Assembly (NCBI RefSeq): GCF_016820495.1
Contig: NZ_JADHDU010000003.1
Coordinates: 372,367 to 436,366, forward strand
Source: Planococcus beigongshangi
Lineage (GTDB): Bacteria; Bacillota; Bacilli; Bacillales_A; Planococcaceae
Length of the DNA stretch: 64,000 nucleotides
Direction: 5' to 3'
The position numbers and the translations under genes were made by a program. This document shows positions 25,058 to 34,068 of this stretch, piece by piece (the stretch's first letter is position 1; every line of letters begins with the position of its first letter). A model generated the notes under the pieces. That model saw only the letters and a program-made list of their open reading frames with translations, had not been told where the DNA came from and searched no databases.

Positions 25058-27464
25058 GCTGGAATTGGTTACTTCTGAGCTTGTCGGACATTTGGAGAAA
25101 CTTTCAAAAGAAGCAAAGGAGATCCATTGGATTACGGCTTTTGCCATGAAATCAGGAATCAGGTTAATTCTTCCGTTTCTTCAGGAAGCCGCTGCGCGGA
25201 AAGTGCCGATTAAATTGTTGATTGGAGATTATTTATTTGTTACTCAACCTGGCGCATTGGAAATGCTATTAGAGCAATTGCCAGAAGCTGAAGTGCGGCT
25301 TTGGAAAAGCGGCGGAGTTTCATTTCATCCGAAATCGTATTTGTTCCGCGGCATCGAAAATTCTCACTTGATCGTCGGATCTTCAAATCTATCCGCTTCA
25401 GCGCTGACGCGCGGAGTAGAATGGAACCTGATCGCGCCGACTTCAGTGGACAATGAAGTTTTCGAAGAAGCAGTGGAGCAGTTCCATTACTATTTTTATG
25501 GTGAACAGACAATTCCGCTGAATCGAGAAACGCTTGAAGAATATACAGACTTACATAGAAAAGCAAACCTTCAAAGACCAATCAGCCCGGTATGGTCCGA
25601 AGCAGAGGAAGTGGAAATGACAGTTGGTCCGGCGCAACCACAGGAGATAGAAGATCCGCCAGCGGCTTACACAACTGAAATTTCTCCAAGACCCGCTCAG
25701 CAGGAAGCGCTTGAAGCGCTGGAAAATGCAATGGCCGAAGACTATAGCCGGGCGATGGTCGTTTTGGCGACAGGACTCGGCAAAACATATCTCGCCGCTT
25801 TCTTCGCCGAGAAGTTTAAGAGGGTATTATTTGTGGCGCACCGGGAAGAAATCCTGTTCCAGGCGAAGCAGTCGTTTCAGCATGTTCATCCGAACAGAAC
25901 AAGTGCTTTTTACAATGCCTCTGAAAAAAAGACAGATGCAGATTTTATTTTTGCTTCTATTTATACATTAGGAAGTCAGTACCATCTGGACCGATTTAAA
26001 CCGGATACATTCGATTTGATTGTGGTGGATGAATTTCATCATGCGGCAGCACCGACTTATGAACGGCTGCTGGATCATTTCGATCCGAAGTTTCTGCTGG
26101 GGATAACCGCAACGCCAGACCGGATGGACAATAAAGATGTCTATGCGTTATGCGATGGCAATGTGGCGATTTCGATTCACTTCCTCGATGCCATCGAGCG
26201 GAATTGGCTTTCGCCGTTCCAGTATTATGGTGTCTATGATGACACTGATTATTCGGCTATCCGCTGGTTAGGTACGAGATATGACGAGGAAGAACTGATG
26301 CAGGCTCAGCTCCAGGAAGATTTCGCCGGAAAGATTTTAACGGCCTGGAAAGAGCATAAGCAAACGAGGACGATTGTTTTTTGTTCATCTGTCAGACAAG
26401 CGGTCTATATGAGTGAGTTTTACAGAAAAAACGGAGTTCGGGCGATAGCGCTGCACGGTGGTTCTCCGCCGGATCAGCGGAAAGCTGCCAGAGCGAAACT
26501 GAATTCTGGCGAGTTGGAAGTTATTTTTACTGTCGATTTATTCAATGAAGGCGTTGACATTCCTAAAGTCGATACGCTGCTGTTTATTCGGCCAACGGAG
26601 TCGCTGACGGTTTATACGCAGCAAATCGGACGAGGACTCCGAATCGCCGATGGCAAGTCACATTGTGTCGTCATCGATTTCATCGGAAATTACCGAAATG
26701 CCGATCTGAAACTTTCGGTATTCGATAAAACCAGGAAAGCTGGTGCGAGTAATCCAATAGAACCACTTGTTCCAGTAGCATGCGAATTCAATTTGGATAT
26801 TCAGGTAATCGACCTGTTGAAAGAGCTGAACAAAAAGCGGGCACCGCGAAAAGAAATGGTCGTTATGGCTTATAGAGAACTGAAGCGGGAATTTGGCAGA
26901 AGGCCGACTTATTTGGAATTCCATTTGCATGCGAATACCGATTCTAAAATTGTAAAGCAGGAATTCAAGAGCTGGTTCGGTCTGCTCGCCTATGCGGGTG
27001 AATTGGATGAAGTGGAGCAGGAAGTCTGGCTGAAGCATAAAGACTGGTTGATGGAAGTGGAAAGAACGGGAATGACGAAGAGTTATAAGATGGTAGTTCT
27101 TAGTTATATGCTGTCAAAAGGTGCTGATCGTTGGCTGGAACCGATTACGCCGCAGGAAGCTGCTCCGTTTTTCCATCAATACCTGACGGAGAAAGATTAC
27201 CGTTTAAATACGGATTTTAGTGATGAACAAGGCAAGAGACTGCGGGAGTACAATGAGAAGGCAATTGCTGATTTGATTGCGCGGATGCCGATGACGAAGT
27301 GGAGCGGGAGTGCGAAGGATGGATTAGTTAGTTTTGATGGAGAAGTTTTTCAAATCAATCTGCCTTTGACCTCTTTAGAAAATGAAATTGTTTATGAATG
27401 GACTAGAGATATATCCCGTTATCGTCTACATGCCTATTTTGAAAGAAAAGGGCATCTTCAATAA
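25050..27464 (+). CDS. PLD-nuclease/SF2 helicase fusion (second copy, diverged)
   Basis: An 804-residue protein. Seen: PLD-type nuclease domain with H93-x-K95 (FHPKSYLF), Asn113 in GSSNLS and Glu124 (VEWN); SF2 helicase with Walker A GLGKT (242-246), DEFH (327-330), GITATPDRMD and QIGRGLR; then a shorter C-terminal part than the first copy. ATG 25050 overlaps the upstream stop. It has the same domain order as the 12748 gene but is clearly diverged, so the two are likely separate acquisitions rather than a recent duplication. Probable role: nucleic-acid targeting in defence or repair (inferred). Confidence 0.85.
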   Translation: MTKLELVTSELVGHLEKLSKEAKEIHWITAFAMKSGIRLILPFLQEAAARKVPIKLLIGDYLFVTQPGALEMLLEQLPEAEVRLWKSGGVSFHPKSYLFRGIENSHLIVGSSNLSASALTRGVEWNLIAPTSVDNEVFEEAVEQFHYYFYGEQTIPLNRETLEEYTDLHRKANLQRPISPVWSEAEEVEMTVGPAQPQEIEDPPAAYTTEISPRPAQQEALEALENAMAEDYSRAMVVLATGLGKTYLAAFFAEKFKRVLFVAHREEILFQAKQSFQHVHPNRTSAFYNASEKKTDADFIFASIYTLGSQYHLDRFKPDTFDLIVVDEFHHAAAPTYERLLDHFDPKFLLGITATPDRMDNKDVYALCDGNVAISIHFLDAIERNWLSPFQYYGVYDDTDYSAIRWLGTRYDEEELMQAQLQEDFAGKILTAWKEHKQTRTIVFCSSVRQAVYMSEFYRKNGVRAIALHGGSPPDQRKAARAKLNSGELEVIFTVDLFNEGVDIPKVDTLLFIRPTESLTVYTQQIGRGLRIADGKSHCVVIDFIGNYRNADLKLSVFDKTRKAGASNPIEPLVPVACEFNLDIQVIDLLKELNKKRAPRKEMVVMAYRELKREFGRRPTYLEFHLHANTDSKIVKQEFKSWFGLLAYAGELDEVEQEVWLKHKDWLMEVERTGMTKSYKMVVLSYMLSKGADRWLEPITPQEAAPFFHQYLTEKDYRLNTDFSDEQGKRLREYNEKAIADLIARMPMTKWSGSAKDGLVSFDGEVFQINLPLTSLENEIVYEWTRDISRYRLHAYFERKGHLQ

Positions 27465-27477
27465 AAATAAAACGTAT

Positions 27478-27525
27478 CCTTTAAATTAGACTTGCTGTTT
27501 TGAAGTCTAATTTAAAGGTTTTTTA
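27478..27525 (+). terminator. Rho-independent terminator after the second PLD-helicase
   Basis: Sixteen-base perfect stem CCTTTAAATTAGACTT / AAGTCTAATTTAAAGG with a 9-base loop, followed by seven T-rich bases. Confidence 0.93.
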
Positions 27526-27646
27526 TTTAATAAAAATGTTAATTTCATGTGAAATAATAATTTGATAATAAAGTTAAAAAACTGTTCCCTATTGGAAAAT
27601 GTAAGGTTATAATACTCTAGGATTAGAAATATTTAGGGGGAAAGAG

Positions 27647-29155
27647 ATGGAAAAGTATATTGGGAAAAGACCAACTTCAGATCAGAAAATGTTGGCTTCC
27701 ATGAACAAAAAGTTATTAAACCAGGCTCAGGGAATCATTCTGCCTTCAGAGGAGAAAATATTAAAAGTCATTAAAGCTGAACTGGACAAGAAAAAAGCAG
27801 GAGAGAGCACCGGGCTTTTATTACTTACTTCAAATTCATTGATTTTTGTGTCTGCAGGAAAAAATCTTACAAAAGATTATTCTTTAATTTTTAAGATAGA
27901 AATAAAAGAAGTTAAAGAAATTAAAGAAGTAAATAAAGTAAAAGAAGAGAAAGTGGTTGCAGACAAGCAGCAGCTGGTAGTGAGGTTCAGCCAGGGCGGA
28001 ATGGCAGCTTTTGATATCAGCAAAAATGAAGATGCGCAGGAGCTCATAGAAGTTCTTGAGATAAAATCGGCTGATCCTGCTCAGGAAGTATTGACTACGG
28101 TGACACATGATTTCGATTATTTTTTGCATGCTGATAAACTGATGGATTTAAAGAATAAAAACATAAAAATCACTCACTTCCTTAATAAACGGGATGATTT
28201 AGGATTCAGTAAAAATGGCCAGCGGCTTTTAAAGGAACGTCATAAAGGTGCAGGCTTAATCATTGAGGGGTACTTCAAGGAAAAGAAGAAAACCAACGAT
28301 TTTATCGTAGTGGATAAGAATGTTTTTGTTTACGAATACAGTGACAGTGAGAGAAAAGTAAAGCTGCTTCATCAATGGCCGATCGCTTTTTTCGCGAATT
28401 CAATCATAGATCATTTCGCTATTAAGACAGAGGTCAGCACTGAAGAAGGAAAACTTGTCTTACAGGGATCAGGTAAAGCCTTCGAAGAGTTTCTTTCCAA
28501 AGAAAAAGTTACGTATACGAAGAAAGAACGGAAGTTATATCAGAAGACAATAGGTTTCCGGAGCAATAAATTATGGAAAAAGGTAGCTGCTTCTTTGATT
28601 TATCTTTCAGTTTTCTTCCTGATTATTATGTTTTCATTTGGCGACACAACTTCTGATTCAGAAAGTATTGAAGCAGCTGACGAAGCTTCGGCGATTTCAA
28701 CAAATGAAAGCCAGGAAGAAGCAGCAGGGGCTGAAGAACAACAGGAGCAAGAAGAAGCAGCGCGTCTGGCTGAAGAAAAGGAAAAAGAGGAAGAGGCTGT
28801 GCGTTTAGCTGAAGAGCAAAAGAAACAGGAAGAAGCAGAAGCGGCGCGTATAGCCGAGGAACAAAAGAAACAGGAAGAGGCAGCGCGTATAGCTGAGGAA
28901 CAAAGACAGCAAGAAGAGGTAGCACGCGCAGCCGAAGAACAAAGACAGCAGGAAGAAGCAGCGCGTGTAGCCGAAGAACAAAGACAGCAGCAAGAAGCGG
29001 CTGCAGCGGCAGCTGTTGAAGCTCAAGCTTCGAATGTCTATTATAAAAATTGTGATGCTGTTCGCGCGGCCGGCGCAGCTCCTATTCGAGTCGGTGAACC
29101 TGGATATTCCAAGAAACTGGATCGGGATGGGGACGGAATTGGCTGCGAAGTTTAA
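27647..29155 (+). CDS. Membrane protein with PH-like N-terminus, repetitive coiled coil and Excalibur domain
   Basis: A 502-residue protein. Seen: N-terminal cytosolic part of about 300 residues with two PH-like/bPH-type regions (LLLLTSNSLIFVSAGK); one membrane segment (about 311-327, SLIYLSVFFLIIMFSF); a run of AEEQ(R/K)(Q/K)QEEAAR 11-14-residue repeats (about 360-455), a coiled coil; and a C-terminal Excalibur motif YKNCDAVRAAGAAPI...LDRDGDGIGCEV. Type II orientation would place the Excalibur end outside. Function unknown; the tail may bind calcium. Confidence 0.72.
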   Translation: MEKYIGKRPTSDQKMLASMNKKLLNQAQGIILPSEEKILKVIKAELDKKKAGESTGLLLLTSNSLIFVSAGKNLTKDYSLIFKIEIKEVKEIKEVNKVKEEKVVADKQQLVVRFSQGGMAAFDISKNEDAQELIEVLEIKSADPAQEVLTTVTHDFDYFLHADKLMDLKNKNIKITHFLNKRDDLGFSKNGQRLLKERHKGAGLIIEGYFKEKKKTNDFIVVDKNVFVYEYSDSERKVKLLHQWPIAFFANSIIDHFAIKTEVSTEEGKLVLQGSGKAFEEFLSKEKVTYTKKERKLYQKTIGFRSNKLWKKVAASLIYLSVFFLIIMFSFGDTTSDSESIEAADEASAISTNESQEEAAGAEEQQEQEEAARLAEEKEKEEEAVRLAEEQKKQEEAEAARIAEEQKKQEEAARIAEEQRQQEEVARAAEEQRQQEEAARVAEEQRQQQEAAAAAAVEAQASNVYYKNCDAVRAAGAAPIRVGEPGYSKKLDRDGDGIGCEV

Positions 29156-29202
29156 TTTAAAAAAAATGAGCGAGTTATTCATTATTAATATGATGGAAGA
29201 CA

Positions 29203-29235
29203 GCGGATTGCCTAATACTTGGCAGTCTGCTTTTT
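29203..29235 (+). terminator. Terminator after the Excalibur-domain gene
   Basis: Ten-base stem GCGGATTGCC / GGCAGTCTGC (two G-U pairs), loop of 8, then TTTTT. Confidence 0.7.
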
Positions 29236-29333
29236 CCAGTCCTTTATTAATTTCAGCAAAATATCTACTTTTTCTCCCCTCATCTCTCTATATAGCAAGT
29301 AAGGAGCCTGCTATATAAAAGAAGATGAAAAAA

Positions 29334-29683
29334 ATGACTAAAACACATTATGACAAAAGAATCATCCTACCAGATTACGGCGAGCTTTATGAGTTTTACG
29401 AAGTGGATGAGGCGACGCGTGCAAAGACCCCAGTAGACCCATTCGATGCGGGACTCCTGATGATGGCGTTGGAAGAACTGCCGGGAATCTTCAAATCAAT
29501 TTAATACGTGGAGTATACGCCAGCGGGTTTTACCAGAGCAAAAAGTTCTTAGTGCGAAATGGCTCAAAGTTTGCTGCCAGTACCACGCCGAAATGTTCAA
29601 AAAATATCTACAGCTTCATAGGGGGTAATTTTGGGAGGTTTGCTGGTTCCGTTCCATCAATAACTGTTCTTGCAGGGAAATAA
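29334..29683 (+). pseudogene. Decayed DUF4357 paralogue
   Basis: A broken copy of the gene at 46055. Seen: MTKT...KRIILPDYGELYEFYEVDEATR and VDPFDAGLLMMALEELPGI align with that gene; then a stop at about 29502, after which the match resumes in a shifted frame (ASGFYQSKKFLV.NGSKFAAST) and fades before an end near 29683. Its leader, TATATAGCAAGTAAGGA...CTATATAAAAG, also matches the region upstream of the intact copy, so promoter and gene were duplicated together. Confidence 0.8.
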
Positions 29684-29909
29684 AGGCTGAATCCAATTAG
29701 TAAACCCGGTACATTGACTAATTTTGAAGGCTTGTTCCTCTGTGTCGCGCGTCCTGTTACGTAGTCGTTTTGCCGGAATAAGCTAATGGAAATATGAAAT
29801 ATGGCAGTTGAGAGCCCAATTTAACATTCCATGTCACAAAATGATAGCGGGATAAATATAGTCTGGAATTGAGGTTTTAGTTTATAGTAAGTGAAAAGGT
29901 GGTGAGGCA

Positions 29910-31001
29910 ATGTTCGATTTTGAATCCCTGAGTTCTCAAATTGTAAATGAGCTCACTTCATTGATCGATGAGAACGTGATTGTAACAGACAAAAACGGTT
30001 TTATCATTGCGAGTACAGATCCGCAGCGCTTAGAGACTTTTCATGAAGGGGCAACCCTTGCAATGGAAAAACAGCAAGAAATCCGTATGACCAAAGAAAT
30101 GTGTGAAAAACTGGATGGAGTACGTCCCGGCATTGTGATGCCTCTTATAGTATTAGGGGCACCTATTGGGGTGATTGGGGTTACAGGCAAGCCGGACCAG
30201 GTAGATAAATATGCAAAACTCGTAAGAAAAGTTACAGAACTTTTTATAACAGATTCTATTTCACGCCAAGAAAAAGAGAGACATATCCGTGAAATTGAAT
30301 TCTTTTTCTTCGATTTGATAACTGCATCCCCTTCTGTTGAGATTATCGAAAATCGGGCAAAAATGATCAATATAGACATTTCACTATATCGGCGGATTGC
30401 CGTAATCCAAACATATCATCAATTGGAAATTACAGATGTGGAGAGCTTGCTGCGCATTCAGAAAATTCATCCCGAACTGAAAATCATCCGTTGGGGGATG
30501 AAAAAGCTGATTCTTCTCATACCGGATATTAAAAAAGAAAAATTGGTGGATGGGATAGGGGAATTGCTGGTCAAAATTCAAGGCAAGAAAAAACAGGAGT
30601 TGCCGGTAGGCGTTGGAAATATTAACGACATCCATGAATTGAAAAGACCTTATCAACAGGCGGAAACAGCGCTGGCCGTTGCTGAAAGAAGGGAAGGGAT
30701 TGTATTCGAAGAAGATCTGAAATTGGAGCTGCTGTACTACTCAATCCCCGATGAGATCCAGGAAGAATTTTTAAATCGGACGCTGGCGCCTTTATATAAA
30801 AAGGAAGAATTGCTGCGAAGTTTAGAAACCTGGATAAAGATGAAGAAATCACTACAAGTTGTGGCGGATGAACTCCATATTCATAAAAACACATTAATCT
30901 ACAGACTTAACAATATACAATCTATCCTGAATATGGATTTACATAACACGGATGATTTGATGACCCTGTACACAGCAATTCGACTGTACAGAAAGAAATG
31001 A
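29910..31001 (+). CDS. CdaR/PucR-family regulator of the glycolate genes
   Basis: A 363-residue regulator. Seen: an N-terminal sugar-diacid-recognition domain (SSQIVNELTSLIDENVIVTDKNGFIIAST, GAPIGVIGVTGKP), a middle GGDEF-like part, and a C-terminal PucR-type HTH (SLQVVADELHIHKNTLIYRLNNIQ). CdaR-type proteins activate glycerate, galactarate or glycolate genes. It precedes GlcD/GlcF in the same direction and probably controls them in response to glycolate or glyoxylate (inferred). Confidence 0.86.
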   Translation: MFDFESLSSQIVNELTSLIDENVIVTDKNGFIIASTDPQRLETFHEGATLAMEKQQEIRMTKEMCEKLDGVRPGIVMPLIVLGAPIGVIGVTGKPDQVDKYAKLVRKVTELFITDSISRQEKERHIREIEFFFFDLITASPSVEIIENRAKMINIDISLYRRIAVIQTYHQLEITDVESLLRIQKIHPELKIIRWGMKKLILLIPDIKKEKLVDGIGELLVKIQGKKKQELPVGVGNINDIHELKRPYQQAETALAVAERREGIVFEEDLKLELLYYSIPDEIQEEFLNRTLAPLYKKEELLRSLETWIKMKKSLQVVADELHIHKNTLIYRLNNIQSILNMDLHNTDDLMTLYTAIRLYRKK

Positions 31002-31030
31002 CCCTCTGGATTCCAGAGGGTCATTTAGTT
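30996..31030 (+). terminator. Terminator overlapping the regulator stop codon
   Basis: Fourteen-base perfect stem AAATGACCCTCTGG / CCAGAGGGTCATTT with a 3-base loop, then AGTTTTT. The stop codon lies inside the stem. It separates the regulator from the glycolate-oxidase genes. Confidence 0.8.
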
Positions 31031-31127
31031 TTTCGTCATAAAAAAAGATTGTATTCCTGTCGTGATTTGTTCGTTTAGTACATAGCGGGAGTAATAGTTG
31101 GAATATTATAATTGCTGAAAGAGCTTC

Positions 31128-32561
31128 ATGAAAGCAGGGATACAATTGGAAAGCGAAATAAAAAATTCTTTCAAGTCAGTGGTTGGAGCGGAATATGTAA
31201 AAGACTCAAAAGCACAGTTATTTGCTTACTCATATGATGCAACAGCAAATTTTCAGGCACTGCCTGATTTAGTTCTTTCACCTAAAAATACAGAAGAAGT
31301 CCAGGAGATAGTGAAAATTTGTGATAAAGAACAAATCCCGATTGTACCGAGAGGCTCCGGAACGAATTTGGCTGCCGGCACGGTCCCGACCAAAGGAGGA
31401 ATTGTGCTTCTGTTCAATAATATGAACAAGATTTTGGAGTTGGATAAAGAGAATTTAACGGTGACTGTACAGCCTGGGGTCATTACTCAGGATTTAAGTA
31501 TATACGTTGAGCAAAACGGCTTGTTTTATCCTCCAGACCCAAGTTCAATGAAAATTTCAACCATCGGAGGGAATGTCAGTGAGAACTCTGGGGGACTGCG
31601 AGGATTGAAATATGGTGTAACCAAGGATTATGTGAAGGCGCTGACTTTAGTGACCCCTGATGGAGGAATTGTGAAACTGGGAGGAAAACTCGCTAAAGAC
31701 GTAGCGGGCTATGATTTGATGTCTCTATTGATCGGAGGTGAAGGTACGCTTGGTATAATCACGGAAATCACTCTGAAACTGATTCCGCTGCCGGCTGTGA
31801 AGAAAACTGGAATTGCCTACTTTAATTCATTGGAAGATGCGGCAAAAACTGTATCGGCGATCATTTCAAACAGAATTATTCCGGTAACACTTGAATTTAT
31901 GGATAAAGGTACTATTGGTGCTGTGGAAGACTTCATGAAAATCGGTTTGCCAAGGGAAGCAGAGGCGATGCTTCTGATGGAACAGGACGGCAATAAAGAG
32001 CAGGTGGATGAAGATATCCGGCAAATGATAGCAATAGCAGAAGAAATGGGAGCTACTTCAGCAATTCTTGCAGCTTCAGAAAAAGAAGCTGCAAGTTTAA
32101 AGGCGGGCAGACGCGTTGCCCTTTCCGCTTTGTCTCGGAAACGCCCCACAACAATTCTGGAAGATGCCACAGTGCCTCGTTCTGAAATTGCCAAGATGGT
32201 CCGGGCGATTCAGGATATCGCCTTAAAATATGATGTTGAAATCAGCACTTTTGGACACGCCGGAGACGGCAATCTGCATCCTACCTGTTTAACGGATATC
32301 CGTGACAGAGAAGAGATGGACCGGGTCGAGAGAGCTTTGGATGAAATATTTCATATAGCAATTGAATTGGGGGGAACCATTACCGGTGAGCATGGTGTAG
32401 GAGAAATGAAGGCTCCTTATCTTGAATGGAAACTTGGAGCCTCCGGTATGAATTTGATGCGCAGTATCAAACAATCTATTGACCCGAAAAATATCATGAA
32501 TCCGGGTAAAATTTTCGCAAAAGAAACCAAGAAAAGGCTGGTGATTCATAATGGTCAGTGA
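31128..32561 (+). CDS. glcD: Glycolate oxidase FAD subunit GlcD
   Basis: Oxidises glycolate (or D-lactate-like 2-hydroxy acids) to glyoxylate. 477 residues, normal for GlcD. Seen: FAD-binding PRGSGTNLAAGTVP and GGNVSENSGGLRGLKYGVTKDYV (PCMH-type domain), GGEGTLGIITE, and the C-terminal STFGHAGDGNLHPT and GEHGVGEMK motifs. The start could also be a TTG 18 bases further in. It overlaps glcF by 11 bases. The usual GlcE subunit is absent, as in the Bacillus-type two-gene arrangement. Confidence 0.92.
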   Translation: MKAGIQLESEIKNSFKSVVGAEYVKDSKAQLFAYSYDATANFQALPDLVLSPKNTEEVQEIVKICDKEQIPIVPRGSGTNLAAGTVPTKGGIVLLFNNMNKILELDKENLTVTVQPGVITQDLSIYVEQNGLFYPPDPSSMKISTIGGNVSENSGGLRGLKYGVTKDYVKALTLVTPDGGIVKLGGKLAKDVAGYDLMSLLIGGEGTLGIITEITLKLIPLPAVKKTGIAYFNSLEDAAKTVSAIISNRIIPVTLEFMDKGTIGAVEDFMKIGLPREAEAMLLMEQDGNKEQVDEDIRQMIAIAEEMGATSAILAASEKEAASLKAGRRVALSALSRKRPTTILEDATVPRSEIAKMVRAIQDIALKYDVEISTFGHAGDGNLHPTCLTDIRDREEMDRVERALDEIFHIAIELGGTITGEHGVGEMKAPYLEWKLGASGMNLMRSIKQSIDPKNIMNPGKIFAKETKKRLVIHNGQ

Positions 32562-33864
32562 ATTACAGCAGCGGATGCAGAAATCATTTCAGGAAAACGT
32601 CAGTGAAGAGTATCTTATGGACTGTATGCGGTGTGGTTTTTGCCTGCCGGCCTGTCCGACTTACTTAGCCACAAATCAGGATGAAACACATTCGCCACGC
32701 GGAAGAATTTCATTGATGAAAGCGATGAGGGATGGAGATGTTGTCTGGGATGGGTCTGTAGAAGAGGCTTTTGATATGTGCTTGGGATGCAGAGCTTGTG
32801 AACCTGCTTGTCCGGCTGGTGTGCAATACGGGGTTCTAATTGAAGAAACGCGTGTGGCGGTCCAGCAGGCTAAGCCGCAGGGAAGGCTTGAAAAAACGGT
32901 CCGTAAGACAGCATTTGACGGAATTTTTGCTGATCAGAAAAAAATGGCAACGGCAGTAAAATTGGTGCAATTTTATCAGCGCTCAGGATTGCAGGCGGCT
33001 ACTCGAAAAATTGGTTTCTTAAATCTCTTTCCTCCTTTTATGAAAGAAATGGAGGGTGTTTTACCGAAAGTGGAGAGCAAAAGAAAGCGGGCATCATTGA
33101 AAAAACCGCAAACGGCTCGAGTTGCATTTTTTACAGGCTGTTTAATGGATACCTTGTTTCAAAACACAAACCGCAAAACCATTGAAATGCTTGAGTGGCT
33201 GGGGGCCGAAGTGATTCTGCCGAAAGAACAGCAATGTTGCGGTGCTCTCCATGGCCACAGCGGAGAAATGGATAAAGGCTTGCGGAATGCCAGAGCTAAT
33301 ATTGATGCTTTCGACTCGGATGACTTTGATTATATTGTCAATAATGCAGGAGGCTGCGGTGCTTTTCTTTCCGAGTACGGCAAGCATTTGCAAAATGATA
33401 AAAGATACATGAAAAAAGCAGAGAGGTTTTCCCGGAAGACGATTGATATCTCTTCTCTTTTCGTCAAACTGGGCATGAACCTCAGATTGAAAGCAATGGA
33501 GGCGGAAGAAAAGTCTATTGTGACTTATCAGGATTCCTGTCATTTAAGAAATGTAAACCAAGTATTCTTAGAGCCCCGCTCGCTCCTGGAAGATGCTCCG
33601 GGTTTTGAATATAAAGAATTAAAAGATGCCGGCAGTTGCTGCGGATCGGCTGGCATCTATAATTTGCTCCAACCGGAAATGGCAGGCAAGATTCTGACTT
33701 CGAAGATGAAAGAAGTGAAAAAATTGCAGCCGACTAAAATTGTTACTTCAAATCCAGGCTGTTTGATGCAGATGCAGATTGGCATACAGAAGGAAGGATT
33801 GGAACAGGAAATTCAGGCAGTGCATATCGTCGATTTTTTATATGATGTAATTTTAAAAGATTAA
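32551..33864 (+). CDS. glcF: Glycolate oxidase iron-sulfur subunit GlcF
   Basis: A 437-residue electron-transfer subunit. Seen: two [4Fe-4S] motifs (CMRCGFCLPACP, CLGCRACEPACP) in the first 95 residues and two CCG domains (QCCGALHGHSG with NNAGGCG; SCCGSAG with SNPGCLMQM). It passes electrons from GlcD to the membrane quinones. Its start lies inside the end of glcD. Together the two genes feed glyoxylate to malate synthase G at 3 kb. Confidence 0.93.
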   Translation: MVSELQQRMQKSFQENVSEEYLMDCMRCGFCLPACPTYLATNQDETHSPRGRISLMKAMRDGDVVWDGSVEEAFDMCLGCRACEPACPAGVQYGVLIEETRVAVQQAKPQGRLEKTVRKTAFDGIFADQKKMATAVKLVQFYQRSGLQAATRKIGFLNLFPPFMKEMEGVLPKVESKRKRASLKKPQTARVAFFTGCLMDTLFQNTNRKTIEMLEWLGAEVILPKEQQCCGALHGHSGEMDKGLRNARANIDAFDSDDFDYIVNNAGGCGAFLSEYGKHLQNDKRYMKKAERFSRKTIDISSLFVKLGMNLRLKAMEAEEKSIVTYQDSCHLRNVNQVFLEPRSLLEDAPGFEYKELKDAGSCCGSAGIYNLLQPEMAGKILTSKMKEVKKLQPTKIVTSNPGCLMQMQIGIQKEGLEQEIQAVHIVDFLYDVILKD

Positions 33865-34068
33865 AAGAAGGTTACAAAAATGAAGCCAAAAGTAAGTGTA
33901 CGAAAAATCCAGAGACAGTTTATAGTGAGCTGAGCACCAAAAAAATCAATAATGATATATAATTTTAATAATTTATAAATATATTGATATTTTATATCAT
34001 AAACTTTATAATTTATTTATGAAAGATTCTAACTATTCTTTCTTATGCCTAAAAAGGGAAGTGAAAAA

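Noticed and set aside
33881-33932. 17-codon frame with a ribosome-site-like AGAAGG after glcF
   Set aside because: Too short to support; no sign of a leader-peptide attenuator.
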